Shown: piece by piece, positions 20,749 to 30,689 of the stretch
How the letters are laid out: each line of letters opens with the position of its first letter
How positions within the stretch are numbered: position 1 is the first letter of the stretch
From: Agrobacterium rubi TR3 = NBRC 13261
GTDB lineage: Bacteria > Pseudomonadota > Alphaproteobacteria > Rhizobiales > Rhizobiaceae
Reading direction: 5' to 3'
DNA: 64,000 nt
NCBI RefSeq assembly: GCF_000739935.1
Contig: NZ_BBJU01000017.1
Coordinates: 89,508 to 153,507 of the forward strand
Position numbers and translations under genes: made by a program
The notes under the pieces: generated by a model
What the model was told of the DNA's origin: nothing
Seen by the model: the letters and a program-made list of their open reading frames with translations, nothing else
The model's database searches: none

Positions 20749-21519
20749 ATGTTTTCGCTCCTTCGAAAGTCCCTGAAATCCACTTCGCGCCCCGCCAAGT
20801 CCGTGGCGTCGCAGCGCGTGGTGGATGTCGGTGGCCGCAGCGTTCCCATCACCATCACGGAAAATCAGCGCGCCACCCGCATCACGCTGCGCATCGAGCC
20901 GGGCGGTAAAGCGCTGAAAATGACCATTCCCTATGGTCTTCACCACCGCGAGGTGGATGATTTTCTCGACCGCCACAATGGCTGGCTGAAAGCGCGGCTG
21001 TCGAAGTTTTCGGAAGGCGGAAGCGTTGCGGATGGCGGCAGCATTTCCATTCGCGGCGTGCCGCATCGCATCGAACACACCGGCACATTGCGCGGCGTAA
21101 CGCATCTTGCGACAAACGAAGACGGCGAGGCGGTGCTGCGGGTCAGCGGTCTGCCGGAACATCTTGGCCGTCGTATCTCGACCTTTCTGAAGAAAGAGGC
21201 GAGGGCCGATCTTGAGAGGCTGGTGGCTCACCACGCCAAATCAGTTGGCAGGCCTGCACGGTCCATCTCCATGAAGGACACACGAAGCCGTTGGGGCTCG
21301 TGCTCGCATGAGGGAAACTTGAGCTTTTCCTGGCGCATCGTCATGGCGCCGGAAAGCGTCATCGATTATCTCGCCGCCCATGAGGTCGCCCATCTGCGCG
21401 AGATGAACCATGGCCCGAAATTCTGGGCGCTGTGTGAGAAACTCTGCCCGACCACGGAAGCCTCTAAAGCCTGGCTCAAACGCAACGGCTCGCAACTCCA
21501 TGCCATCGATTTCGAGTGA
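20749..21519 (+). CDS. YgjP-like (SprT/DUF45) metal-dependent hydrolase
   Basis: A 256-residue protein of the YgjP/DUF45 metallopeptidase-like family. The zinc-binding helix HEVAH (211-215) with a third ligand in EMNHGPKFW (H221) and the preceding RWGSCS (181-186) are the family hallmarks. There is no signal peptide, so it should be cytoplasmic. A biochemical role is not established for the family. It follows phaZ on the same strand with a small gap, which may mean cotranscription. Confidence 0.88.
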   Translation: MFSLLRKSLKSTSRPAKSVASQRVVDVGGRSVPITITENQRATRITLRIEPGGKALKMTIPYGLHHREVDDFLDRHNGWLKARLSKFSEGGSVADGGSISIRGVPHRIEHTGTLRGVTHLATNEDGEAVLRVSGLPEHLGRRISTFLKKEARADLERLVAHHAKSVGRPARSISMKDTRSRWGSCSHEGNLSFSWRIVMAPESVIDYLAAHEVAHLREMNHGPKFWALCEKLCPTTEASKAWLKRNGSQLHAIDFE

Positions 21520-21538
21520 ATCCTTAAAAAACAATTTT

Positions 21539-21554
21539 GGATTCACGTGAAACA
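21539..21554. promoter_or_regulatory. parS-like ParB-binding site
   Basis: GGATTCACGTGAAACA matches parS at 14 of 16 positions with an intact core. It is intergenic, upstream of trpF. Confidence 0.65.
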
Positions 21555-21622
21555 TCTGCCTGTATTAGGGTTACATTCGATTTGGCTCGACTCATCAGCT
21601 ATTTCATGGCACCTCCCAAGTC

Positions 21623-22279
21623 ATGAAACCGGATATCAAGATTTGCGGATTGAAGTCTGCTGACGCCATCGAACGCGCTGTTCGACGCGGCGCGAGCCAT
21701 ATCGGCTTCATCTTTTTCGAAAAGAGCCCGCGCAATATCGAGCCCGATATTGCCGGTAAGCTGGCGGATGCCGTGCGTGGCAGCGTCAAGATCGTGGCCG
21801 TTACCGTCGATGCCGACAATGACGAGCTGGACGAGATCATCGATCTGCTGAAACCCGACATGCTGCAGCTTCATGGCAGCGAAAGCCCCGAGCGGGTTCT
21901 GAACGTCAAGGCCGTCTATGGACTGCCCGTCATAAAAGCGTTTTCCATTCGCGATGGCGATGATCTCGCCAAAATTGATGCCTATATAGGGATTGCCGAT
22001 AAATTTCTGTTCGATGCCAAGCCACCCAAGGGCTCTGATCTGCCCGGCGGCAATGGCGTCTCCTTCGACTGGACCTTGCTGCGCTCTCTTGACGAGGGTG
22101 TGGATTACATGCTTTCCGGGGGATTGAACAAAGACAACATTGCCGAAGCCTTGGACGTGACAGGCGCTTTGGGAATAGATGCATCTTCCGGTGTGGAAAG
22201 CGCACCGGGTGTCAAGGATCTGGCCATGATCGACGCATTCTTCGATGCGATACGGTCTGCCAGAACGCAGGGAGTTTGA
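21623..22279 (+). CDS. trpF: Phosphoribosylanthranilate isomerase
   Basis: Converts N-(5-phosphoribosyl)anthranilate to the carboxyphenylamino-deoxyribulose phosphate in tryptophan synthesis. The 218-residue TIM barrel has the catalytic cysteine in IKICGLK (C8), the LQLHGSE segment and the phosphate loop region LSGGLNKDN. It heads trpF-trpB-trpA; the other trp genes are not in the window, which fits the split trp operon of rhizobia. It ends 2 bp before the trpB start. Confidence 0.97.
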   Translation: MKPDIKICGLKSADAIERAVRRGASHIGFIFFEKSPRNIEPDIAGKLADAVRGSVKIVAVTVDADNDELDEIIDLLKPDMLQLHGSESPERVLNVKAVYGLPVIKAFSIRDGDDLAKIDAYIGIADKFLFDAKPPKGSDLPGGNGVSFDWTLLRSLDEGVDYMLSGGLNKDNIAEALDVTGALGIDASSGVESAPGVKDLAMIDAFFDAIRSARTQGV

Positions 22280-22281
22280 GA

Positions 22282-23502
22282 GTGAACGAAACGGTGAAAC
22301 CCAACTCTTTCCGCGCCGGTCCCGATGAGGACGGCCGTTTTGGTATCTACGGAGGCCGCTTCGTGGCCGAAACGCTGATGCCGCTGATCCTTGACCTTCA
22401 GGACGAGTGGAACAAGGCAAAGACCGACCCAGGGTTCCAGGCGGAGCTGACCCACCTCAACACCCATTATACAGGCCGTCCAAGCCCACTCTATTTCGCA
22501 GAGCGATTGACGCAGGAGCTGGGTGGCGCGAAGATTTACTTCAAGCGCGATGAGCTGAACCACACCGGTTCGCACAAGATCAACAATTGCCTTGGCCAAA
22601 TCCTGCTCGCCAAGCGCATGGGCAAGACCCGCATTATCGCAGAAACCGGTGCCGGTCAGCATGGCGTTGCATCGGCAACGGTCGCTGCCCGCTTCGGCAT
22701 TCCGTGCGTCGTCTATATGGGCGCAACCGATGTGGAGCGTCAGGCACCGAACGTCTTTCGCATGAAGCTTCTCGGCGCAGAAGTCATTCCGGTAACCTCC
22801 GGCCACGGCACGCTGAAAGATGCCATGAACGAGGCATTGCGCGATTGGGTCACCAATGTCGATGACACCTATTATATGATTGGCACCGCAGCCGGTCCGC
22901 ATCCTTACCCGGAAATGGTCCGCGACTTCCAGTCGGTCATCGGCCACGAAGTGCGCGAGCAGATGATGGCGGCAGAAGGCCGTCTTCCAGATTTGCTGGT
23001 GGCAGCAGTCGGCGGCGGTTCCAACGCCATCGGCCTGTTCCACCCGTTCCTGGATGACGCCAGCGTCAAGATCGTCGGCGTCGAAGCGGGCGGCAAGGGC
23101 CTTGAGGGCGAAGAACATTGTGCGTCGCTGACAGCAGGTGCGCCGGGCGTTCTCCATGGTAACCGCACCTATCTGTTGCAGGACAGTGATGGCCAGATCA
23201 AAGAAGGTCACTCGGTCTCAGCCGGTCTCGATTATCCTGGCATCGGCCCTGAGCACTCCTGGCTGAAAGATGCCGGTCGCGTCGAATATGTGCCCATCAT
23301 GGACACTGAAGCGCTGGATGCCTTCCAGTTGCTGACGCGCACCGAGGGCATCATTCCGGCTCTTGAGCCTGCCCATGCGCTGGCCGAGGTCGTCAAGCGT
23401 GCACCGAAGATGGATAAGGACCAGATCATCGTCATGAACCTGTGCGGCCGTGGCGACAAGGACATCTTTACCGTAGCGAAACTTCTGGAAATGGGTGCGT
23501 AA
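22282..23502 (+). CDS. trpB: Tryptophan synthase beta chain
   Basis: PLP enzyme that condenses indole with serine. The GTG at 22282, preceded by GGGAG seven bases upstream, gives 406 residues; an in-frame TTG at 22276 overlaps trpF and is poorly placed. The PLP lysine lies in HTGSHKINN (K99), and the phosphate-binding GGGSNAIG and C-terminal LCGRGDKD are intact. It forms the alpha2-beta2 complex with TrpA, whose gene starts 2 bp after its stop. Confidence 0.98.
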   Translation: MNETVKPNSFRAGPDEDGRFGIYGGRFVAETLMPLILDLQDEWNKAKTDPGFQAELTHLNTHYTGRPSPLYFAERLTQELGGAKIYFKRDELNHTGSHKINNCLGQILLAKRMGKTRIIAETGAGQHGVASATVAARFGIPCVVYMGATDVERQAPNVFRMKLLGAEVIPVTSGHGTLKDAMNEALRDWVTNVDDTYYMIGTAAGPHPYPEMVRDFQSVIGHEVREQMMAAEGRLPDLLVAAVGGGSNAIGLFHPFLDDASVKIVGVEAGGKGLEGEEHCASLTAGAPGVLHGNRTYLLQDSDGQIKEGHSVSAGLDYPGIGPEHSWLKDAGRVEYVPIMDTEALDAFQLLTRTEGIIPALEPAHALAEVVKRAPKMDKDQIIVMNLCGRGDKDIFTVAKLLEMGA

Positions 23503-23504
23503 TC

Positions 23505-24344
23505 ATGACTGCACGTATGGACAAGCGCTTTGCTGATCTGCGCGCTGAAAACCGCCCGGCACTGATCACCTATTTCATGGGTGGCGATCCGGATTTCGAC
23601 ACGTCTCTCGGCATCATGAAATCGCTGCCGGAAGCCGGTGCCGATGTCATTGAACTCGGCATGCCGTTTTCCGACCCGATGGCCGACGGCCCGGCCATCC
23701 AGATGGCGGCGCAGCGTGCCCTTAAGGGCGGGCAAACGTTGAAGACGACGCTCGCTCTCTCCCGCGAATTCCGCAAGGGCGACGACACCACCCCAATCGT
23801 GTTGATGGGCTATTACAATCCCATCTACATCTACGGCGTCGAAAAGTTTCTGGATGATGCGCTTGCAGCCGGTATCGATGGATTGATCGTCGTCGATCTT
23901 CCGCCCGAGATGGATGATGAACTTTGCGTTCCTGCGCTGGCCCGCGGCATCAATTTCATTCGTTTGGCAACGCCGACCACGGATGAAAAGCGCCTGCCCG
24001 CAGTTCTGAAAAATACCTCCGGTTTCGTCTATTACGTATCGATGAACGGCATCACCGGTTCGGCCTTGCCGGATCCGTCGACGATCTCCGGCGCAGTCGG
24101 TCGTATCAAATCGCATACCGGTCTACCGGTCTGTGTCGGCTTCGGCGTCAAGACGGCGGATCATGCCCGTGCAATCGGCGCTGTTGCAGATGGCGTTGTG
24201 GTGGGTTCTGCCATCGTTAATCAGATTGCCGGAAGCCTGACCAAGGATGGGAAGGCCACCAACGACACTGTTCCCTCGGTGACAACACTGGTAAAGGGAC
24301 TTTCAACAGGTGTGCGCGCATCGCGCCTTGCCGCTGCCGAGTAA
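23505..24344 (+). CDS. trpA: Tryptophan synthase alpha chain
   Basis: Cleaves indole-3-glycerol phosphate to indole, which is channelled to TrpB. The 279-residue TIM barrel has the catalytic glutamate in [18 protein letters not shown] (E50) and aspartate D61, the LVVDLPPE-like segment and the GFGVKT phosphate loop. The start at 23505 follows trpB with a 2-bp gap. A 37-bp gap leads to accD, so tryptophan and fatty-acid genes may be cotranscribed, an arrangement common in rhizobia. Confidence 0.98.
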   Translation: MTARMDKRFADLRAENRPALITYFMGGDPDFDTSLGIMKSLPEAGADVIELGMPFSDPMADGPAIQMAAQRALKGGQTLKTTLALSREFRKGDDTTPIVLMGYYNPIYIYGVEKFLDDALAAGIDGLIVVDLPPEMDDELCVPALARGINFIRLATPTTDEKRLPAVLKNTSGFVYYVSMNGITGSALPDPSTISGAVGRIKSHTGLPVCVGFGVKTADHARAIGAVADGVVVGSAIVNQIAGSLTKDGKATNDTVPSVTTLVKGLSTGVRASRLAAAE

Positions 24345-24381
24345 GACTTCGGTTCAGCGCAGCTAGTCAGGAGTATTAGAC

Positions 24382-25275
24382 GTGAATTGGATCACCAACT
24401 ACGTACGGCCTCGGATCAACTCCATGCTTGGCCGCCGCGAGACCCCGGAAAACCTCTGGATCAAGTGCCCCGAAACGGGCGAAATGGTCTTCCACAAAGA
24501 CCTCGAAGAAAACAAGTGGGTCATTCCGGCTTCCGGTTTTCACATGAAGATGCCTGCGAAAGCACGTCTTGAAGACCTGTTCGATGGCGGTGTCTACGAA
24601 GCACTGGTCCAGCCGAAAGTGGCTCAGGACCCCCTGAAGTTCCGTGACTCCAAGAAATATTCCGACCGTCTGCGCGACAGCCGCGTGAAGACCGAGCAGG
24701 AAGACACGATTCTGGCCGGTGTCGGCAAGCTTCAGGGCTTGAAGATCGTCGCCATCGTGCATGAATTCCAGTTCATGGGCGGCTCACTCGGCATCGCCGC
24801 TGGCGAAGCCATCGTCAAGGCCTTCGAGCGCGCCATTTCAGAGCGTTGCCCTGTCGTAATGTTCCCGGCCTCCGGTGGTGCACGCATGCAGGAAGGTATC
24901 CTTTCGCTGATGCAGCTGCCGCGCACCACGGTTGCGGTCAACATGCTGAAAGAAGCGGGTATGCCCTATATCGTCGTGTTGACCAACCCGACAACGGGCG
25001 GCGTCACGGCGTCCTACGCCATGCTGGGCGATGTGCACATTGCCGAACCCGGTGCCGAGATTTGCTTTGCGGGCAAGCGCGTGATCGAACAGACGATCCG
25101 CGAAAAGCTGCCTGAGGGCTTCCAGACATCGGAATATCTGCTTGATCACGGCATGGTCGACATGGTCGTGGACCGCCGTGAAATTGCCGATACATTGGCA
25201 AGCCTGTTGAAGATCATGACGAAGGCGCCAGCCGAAACGTCATCGGACGTTCTGCCACTGGCAGCTTCCGCCTGA
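24382..25275 (+). CDS. accD: Acetyl-CoA carboxylase carboxyltransferase subunit beta
   Basis: Beta half of the carboxyltransferase that makes malonyl-CoA. GTG start at 24382 behind AGGAG gives 297 residues. The carboxyltransferase core ([28 protein letters not shown]) is intact. The N-terminal zinc ribbon is degenerate: where E. coli has four cysteines, only C29 remains, the others aligned to T32, I48 and S51. I recall the same in other Rhizobiales, so this is probably lineage-wide. It precedes folC, as in many proteobacteria. Confidence 0.97.
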   Translation: MNWITNYVRPRINSMLGRRETPENLWIKCPETGEMVFHKDLEENKWVIPASGFHMKMPAKARLEDLFDGGVYEALVQPKVAQDPLKFRDSKKYSDRLRDSRVKTEQEDTILAGVGKLQGLKIVAIVHEFQFMGGSLGIAAGEAIVKAFERAISERCPVVMFPASGGARMQEGILSLMQLPRTTVAVNMLKEAGMPYIVVLTNPTTGGVTASYAMLGDVHIAEPGAEICFAGKRVIEQTIREKLPEGFQTSEYLLDHGMVDMVVDRREIADTLASLLKIMTKAPAETSSDVLPLAASA

Positions 25276-25306
25276 CGCCGATTGCGGCTGGGCTCCGGAG
25301 GGGCCG

Positions 25307-26659
25307 ATGACAGATATGACGACGCCCGCACACAGCGAGGCAGAACGGATCATCGAAAAGCTTTTGGGGCTCCACCCCAAGGGCTTTGATCTGTCGCTCG
25401 ACAGGATCACCGTTCTCCTGGAAAAGCTCGGCAATCCGCAAGACAAATTGCCGCCGATCATCCATGTCGCCGGCACCAATGGCAAAGGCTCGGTCACAGC
25501 CTTCAGCCGCGCGTTGCTGGAAGCCGCAGGTCTTGGTGTGCACGTCCACACCTCTCCGCATCTCGTCAATTGGTATGAGCGCTACCGCATGGGCATACGT
25601 GGCGAAAAGGGTCGCTATGTCGAAGATGCGGTTCTGGCCGATGCGCTGGAACGTGTCGTTGCCGCCAATGGCGGGCAGATGATCACCGTCTTCGAAATCC
25701 TGACTGCCGTGACCTTCGTTCTGTTTGCCGAACATCCAGCCGATGCTGCGATCATCGAGGTTGGGCTCGGTGGCCGTTTCGATGCCACCAATGTCATAGC
25801 CAGCCCGGCTGTCTCGGTCATCATGCCGATTTCGCTCGATCATCAGGCCTATCTCGGAGATAGCGTCGAGCTGATTGCTGCGGAAAAAGCCGGGATCATG
25901 AAGGCTGGATCGCCCATTGTTATCGGGCATCAGGAATACGATGCGGCGCTCGACGTGCTGGTCCATACTGCAGAACGCCTGAAATGCCCAACGGCGGTTT
26001 ATGGACAGGATTACTCTGCCCATGAGGAATTCGGCCGTATGGTCTATCAGGATGAATTCAGCCTCGTGGACGCGCCTCTGCCGCGCCTTCCCGGTCGCCA
26101 TCAACTCGCCAATGCCGCTGCCGCCATTCGCGCCGTCAAGGCCGCTGGCTTCGAAGTGACGGACAAGATGATCGAAACGGCCATGGCTTCCGTCGAATGG
26201 CCGGGGCGTTTGCAGCGTATCACCACAGGCAAGCTTGTCGAGATGGCACCGCCCGGTTCGGAAATCTGGATCGACGGCGGCCACAATCCCGGCGCTGGCG
26301 AAGTGATTGCCGAGGCCATGGCGGGCTTTGAGGAAAAGCAGGCGCGGCCGCTGTTTCTCATATCGGGCATGATCAACACCAAGGATCAGGTCGGATACTT
26401 CAAGGCTTTTGCCGATATCGCCCAATACGTCTTCACGGTGCCGATCCAAGGCACGGATGCTGGAATCGATCCGGTGGTGTTGGCCCATGCCGTATTCGAC
26501 GCCGGATTGGTCGCCGCGCCGACGTCTTCGATCGAGGAAGCCTTGGAAGAATTGAAAAAGCGCATCGTACCGGGAAAACCAGCGCCTAGGATTTTGATTG
26601 GCGGATCACTGTATCTGGCGGGCAATGCGCTGGCGTTGAACGGGACTGTTCCGAAGTAA
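25307..26659 (+). CDS. folC: Bifunctional dihydrofolate synthase / folylpolyglutamate synthase
   Basis: Adds glutamate to dihydropteroate and to folates. The 450-residue Mur-ligase-type protein has the P-loop GTNGKGSV (56-63), the HTSPHLVNWYERYR segment and the DGGHNPGAG motif of the glutamate-ligase domain. It starts at ATG 25307 with GGAGG upstream, 31 bp after accD. A bidirectional terminator follows, separating it from convergent trxA. Confidence 0.96.
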   Translation: MTDMTTPAHSEAERIIEKLLGLHPKGFDLSLDRITVLLEKLGNPQDKLPPIIHVAGTNGKGSVTAFSRALLEAAGLGVHVHTSPHLVNWYERYRMGIRGEKGRYVEDAVLADALERVVAANGGQMITVFEILTAVTFVLFAEHPADAAIIEVGLGGRFDATNVIASPAVSVIMPISLDHQAYLGDSVELIAAEKAGIMKAGSPIVIGHQEYDAALDVLVHTAERLKCPTAVYGQDYSAHEEFGRMVYQDEFSLVDAPLPRLPGRHQLANAAAAIRAVKAAGFEVTDKMIETAMASVEWPGRLQRITTGKLVEMAPPGSEIWIDGGHNPGAGEVIAEAMAGFEEKQARPLFLISGMINTKDQVGYFKAFADIAQYVFTVPIQGTDAGIDPVVLAHAVFDAGLVAAPTSSIEEALEELKKRIVPGKPAPRILIGGSLYLAGNALALNGTVPK

Positions 26660-26682
26660 CTTCCTCCTTCATGCCGGAAAAC

Positions 26683-26714
26683 AAAAAAGCCCCGGATCGC
26701 TCCGAGGCTTTTTT
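26683..26714. terminator. Bidirectional terminator between folC and trxA
   Basis: Fourteen-base arms (26683-26696 and 26701-26714) with one mismatch, a TCGC loop and A6/T6 ends, between convergent genes. Confidence 0.88.
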
Positions 26715-26734
26715 CATTTTCTAAGCACATTCAA

Positions 26735-27055
26735 TCAAGCGGCGCTGGAAATCCAGGCAGACAGAGCGGTCTTGGGCGCTGCGCCAACCTTGATGTCGGC
26801 CACTTCGCCGCCCTTGAACATCGCAAGTGTCGGAATGGAGCGAACGCCAAACTGGGCTGCCAATTCCGGGTTTTCATCGATGTTGAGTTTGACGACCTTC
26901 ACCTTGCCAGCAAGCTCGGTGGAAATTTCTTCGAGGCTTGGGGCGATCATCTTGCACGGGCCGCACCATTCAGCCCAGAAATCAACGACGACGGGCTCGG
27001 CAGAATCAAGCACTTCGGCCTGGAAGTTGGACGTATCGACTTTCACGGTAGCCAT
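26735..27055 (-). CDS. trxA: Thioredoxin 1
   Basis: General cytoplasmic protein-disulfide reductase. With the ATG at 27055 it is 106 residues and has the active site WCGPCK (C31, C34) and the cis-proline segment SIPT. It is the last gene of the long minus-strand run after addB-addA, 76 bp behind addA. The same order addBA-trxA is common in rhizobia. Confidence 0.97.
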   Translation of the reverse strand: MATVKVDTSNFQAEVLDSAEPVVVDFWAEWCGPCKMIAPSLEEISTELAGKVKVVKLNIDENPELAAQFGVRSIPTLAMFKGGEVADIKVGAAPKTALSAWISSAA

Positions 27056-27131
27056 GGATGGCTCTCCTTTCGGTGTCTCTTGGTTGATTAGAATGTGATG
27101 CCGATGGTCGGCAATTTCAATGTCCGGTATC

Positions 27132-30100
27132 TCACTTTGTCTCGATTGCAGCAAGTGCACCGATAAGCGCTTCGTCGCTGAGCGTCACGAATGAAGCGTT
27201 TTCGGTGTAGACCAAGGCACAGGTAAAATTCTTGCCAGGATAGAGCGGCGCTAGAATGCTTTTGTAGATCGCAAGCTGTGCCTTGTGCGCCAAGGGTATG
27301 TCGGCGTCTTTGACGGGCGGCACACGGTTGGTCTTGTAATCGACGAGAATAACGCGGTCTCCTTCCACCGCCAGCCGGTCGATCCGGCCGGAGACGGCGT
27401 AGTCCTTCGTGCCCAGCCGCAAGGTCCCCATGATCGAGATTTCCGCGCGACTGTTGGCGGAAAAGGCGGATTGGAGTGCCGGTTCTGACAGAACTGCAAG
27501 CGTCGAGCGGATGAGACTTTCACGCTCCTTGTCGGGCCAGAACCGGGCGGCACGTTCCGCGTAGCGCCGAGCGGCATCTTCGCGCTGGTCCGGTGGGTAT
27601 TCCGGCAGGGTTTGCAGCATCCGGTGCACCAATCGGCCGCGTTGGAGCGCAAGGCCGGATGAGACCTCCTGTTTGGCAAACAGCGGCGAGGTGACCAGCA
27701 AGTCCTCGGAGCCGTCATCGATGATCGTTCCGGCACCAGACGGGCTCAGCGGGCGTGGCAGAACCGGTGGCGGCGGCAAAGGCTGCATGAGGGATGGTGG
27801 AAGAACATCCCGAACCAGAAGGGGCGGCGGCTCGGTCTTGGCAATTGCCTTGGCGTCGCGGCTGGTGGAATGCCACAACAATCCATCCCACTCTTCGCCG
27901 CCTGCGGAAAACGCCTGGCGTTTGCAGCGATTTTCATCTGCCGCCAGCGAACGCGCAATCATCGCATGCCAGCAATCAAGATTTTCCCGGGGGCCACGAT
28001 AGCCGCAGACGATCAGATGATCGGCCGCACGCGTCATCGCCACGTAGAGAAGGCGGCGATACTCCTGTTCGGCCGAAAGCTTGAGGCGCTCCTCGTCTTT
28101 CGAGACAAGCGCATTGTCAAAACCTTTGCCGGGCAGCCAGATGGGCAACGAGGTATCATGGGTTTCGATGAACCGCAGTTTCGGCAGATGGCTGTGAATG
28201 AAGGCCTTCGAGCCGCCATCCACCAGAAAAACGACCGGCGCTTCCAGACCTTTGGAGGCATGCACGGTCATGATGCGAACTTCACCGCGTTCCTTGTCCT
28301 GCTCGCGCTTGATTTCAGGCGCGTCCGTTTCCATCACGGAAATGAAGGATTGCAGGCCGGGAAGTCCCGTGCGTTCGTGGTCGAGCGCAAAGGACAGGAA
28401 CTCGTCCAAGACGTCGCTGGCTTCATTGCCCAGCCGCCCGAGGAATTTGGCGCGTCCTTCATGTAGGGTCAGAACGGCGGCAAAGAAATCATGGATTGTT
28501 TGCGTCTTCGACAGCGTGATGAAGTGCAGCAGTTGCGAGACCGAGGCGACGAACTGGCGTCCTTCCGGCTGCGCGGAGATCAGCTGTACATAATGCCAGA
28601 CGCTTGTATCGGGCGGGCGTTTTGCGGCCACCTCGAAGATGTCGTCTTCCGAATGATTGAACAGTGGGCTTTTCAGCAGGGCCGACAGCGACAGATCGTC
28701 TTGTGGCAACAGCACGAAGCGGCCGAGCGCCAGCAAATCCTGAATGGCGATGTGGTCGGTCAGGCGCAGGCGGTCGGCACCGGCGACGGGAATGTTCTTG
28801 CGCTGCTTCAACTCGCGGGTCAGCGCATTGACGAAGGCATGTCGTTTCCTGACCAGAACGAGGATATCACCCGCCTCGATCGTGCGTTCCACGCCTTTCT
28901 CGACCACCGTCTCCTTGCCGATCATCTCGGCAATACGCGCAGCGATGCGGCGTGCGACGATGGCGGGCGGGGCGCTTTCGCGCAGCGCATCGAAAGGCGC
29001 GGTCCAGTCCTCTTCATTTTCCACCGGCTCAGCGGCGATCATGTCCCACAGCTCGACGGTACCCGCCTGTCCGTGGCGGTTCGAGCGGTGTTCGACGGGT
29101 TCTTTTTCGGCGCTCAGGCCTTCCGCATGTTCGGGTAGGGAAAAGACCTGGTCGACAGCGGCAAGAACATCATCCGTGGAACGGAAGGACAGGGGCAGAC
29201 GGACGGAATGGAATGTCTGTTCCACGGCGGTAACGCGACGTTGTGTTTCCCGGCTCTCCTGCGAAAACCGTTCGGGTCGCGCGCCTTGAAAGGAGTAGAT
29301 CGACTGCTTCTCGTCACCCACCGCAAACACCGTGCGCCGCCCTTCGCGCGCCGTTTCACCATGGAAGAAATCGGCGGCCAGCGACTGGATGATGGACCAT
29401 TGCACGGGGCTCGTATCCTGCGCTTCATCCACCAGAATGTGATCGATGCCCTGATCCAGCTTGTAATGAACCCAGGCGCCTGCCGTATCGCGGTTGAGCA
29501 GCGTCGCGGCGCGTTCGATTAGATCCTCGAAATCCAGCTGGCTGCGCTGCTTCTTCAAATCCTCGAAATCACCGATCAGCCGCTCTGCGAGCGTCAGCGC
29601 ATGTTTCGTCGCTTCCAGCATGCGAAGGGTGCGGTAGCGATCCCGGGAGGCAACGACATGGGCACGCGCCGCTGTCAGATCATCCAGTAGGGCAGGGGCG
29701 GATTTCTGCATGGCCTTGTTGATGACGTAAGCGTCGGACTTCGGCGCGCCCTGCGAGGTCAGAAGTGCGGCTTCGATGAACTCCACGCGCTTAAAAACAT
29801 CAGTCGTGCGGGCGGCTTCGCGCAGCGCATAGGCGACATCGATCACGCGCGATCCGCCGATTTCGTCGCCCAGGGTGAGATAGGTTTCCATCGACAGGCC
29901 GGAAAGGCCGGGCAGGGGCCAATAGGCCGCCGCCGCCGTCTCTTCCGTTTCCTGCGGGCCGATGCCAGCCCTGGCCCGGAGCGAGGCATCGATGCCGCCG
30001 GCCCGACGTGCCTGTTCGAGAAAGCCGCTGATGGCGTTACGGTTTGAAACGATGGCACTGAGCAGGGCTTCCAGCCCGGTCTCGTCGGCGATGTCGAGAA

Positions 30101-30689
30101 CATAGGCAAGCGCCTGTGCAAGCGGCTGATCGGCCTCTATGGAGACGGCGGTCAACAGCGTGCGCCGTGCCTCTGCCAGCAGTGTACTTGCGGCGCGGTC
30201 ATCCAGCACCGAGAAATGCCCGGCAACATTGGCTTCTAGAGGAAACTGGTGCAGCAGCGCTTCGCAAAAGGCATGGATGGTCTGGATTTTCAGGCCGCCC
30301 GGTGTCTCCAACGCTTTGGCAAACAGCCGCCGTGCTTCCTTTAGCTTGATGAGATCGGGAACACGCCCCTCGATGGCGGTGATGCGATCGCTTAAGTCGG
30401 CATTGGAAAGCGTAGCCCAGTCTGCGAGACGGTCGAACACACGGCTCGACATTTCCGACGCCGCAGCCTTGGTATAGGTAAGACACAGGATGGCGGAGGG
30501 GCGGCACCCAGCCAGCAGCAGGCGGATCACCCGCTGCGTCAGAACATGCGTCTTGCCGGACCCGGCATTGGCCGACACCCAGGCGGAACTGGTGGGGTCG
30601 GAGGCGCGGGTCTGCTGCGCGCTCGTCCAGTCGATCCAGCTTTTGGGATCGTCCTGTGCAGGGCCGTGATCGATGATCTCACTCAGCAT
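27132..30689 (-). CDS. addA: Double-strand break repair helicase-nuclease AddA
   Basis: Helicase and nuclease subunit of AddAB, the RecBCD counterpart that resects double-strand breaks. From ATG 30689, with GGGAG six bases upstream, it is 1185 residues. The UvrD-type motifs are present: P-loop NAGSGKT (41-47), [11 protein letters not shown] and [14 protein letters not shown]. The C-terminal RecB-like nuclease has [10 protein letters not shown]. The start lies within the 3' end of addB (11-bp overlap). Two alternative upstream starts add a few residues. Confidence 0.96.
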   Translation of the reverse strand: MLSEIIDHGPAQDDPKSWIDWTSAQQTRASDPTSSAWVSANAGSGKTHVLTQRVIRLLLAGCRPSAILCLTYTKAAASEMSSRVFDRLADWATLSNADLSDRITAIEGRVPDLIKLKEARRLFAKALETPGGLKIQTIHAFCEALLHQFPLEANVAGHFSVLDDRAASTLLAEARRTLLTAVSIEADQPLAQALAYVLDIADETGLEALLSAIVSNRNAISGFLEQARRAGGIDASLRARAGIGPQETEETAAAAYWPLPGLSGLSMETYLTLGDEIGGSRVIDVAYALREAARTTDVFKRVEFIEAALLTSQGAPKSDAYVINKAMQKSAPALLDDLTAARAHVVASRDRYRTLRMLEATKHALTLAERLIGDFEDLKKQRSQLDFEDLIERAATLLNRDTAGAWVHYKLDQGIDHILVDEAQDTSPVQWSIIQSLAADFFHGETAREGRRTVFAVGDEKQSIYSFQGARPERFSQESRETQRRVTAVEQTFHSVRLPLSFRSTDDVLAAVDQVFSLPEHAEGLSAEKEPVEHRSNRHGQAGTVELWDMIAAEPVENEEDWTAPFDALRESAPPAIVARRIAARIAEMIGKETVVEKGVERTIEAGDILVLVRKRHAFVNALTRELKQRKNIPVAGADRLRLTDHIAIQDLLALGRFVLLPQDDLSLSALLKSPLFNHSEDDIFEVAAKRPPDTSVWHYVQLISAQPEGRQFVASVSQLLHFITLSKTQTIHDFFAAVLTLHEGRAKFLGRLGNEASDVLDEFLSFALDHERTGLPGLQSFISVMETDAPEIKREQDKERGEVRIMTVHASKGLEAPVVFLVDGGSKAFIHSHLPKLRFIETHDTSLPIWLPGKGFDNALVSKDEERLKLSAEQEYRRLLYVAMTRAADHLIVCGYRGPRENLDCWHAMIARSLAADENRCKRQAFSAGGEEWDGLLWHSTSRDAKAIAKTEPPPLLVRDVLPPSLMQPLPPPPVLPRPLSPSGAGTIIDDGSEDLLVTSPLFAKQEVSSGLALQRGRLVHRMLQTLPEYPPDQREDAARRYAERAARFWPDKERESLIRSTLAVLSEPALQSAFSANSRAEISIMGTLRLGTKDYAVSGRIDRLAVEGDRVILVDYKTNRVPPVKDADIPLAHKAQLAIYKSILAPLYPGKNFTCALVYTENASFVTLSDEALIGALAAIETK

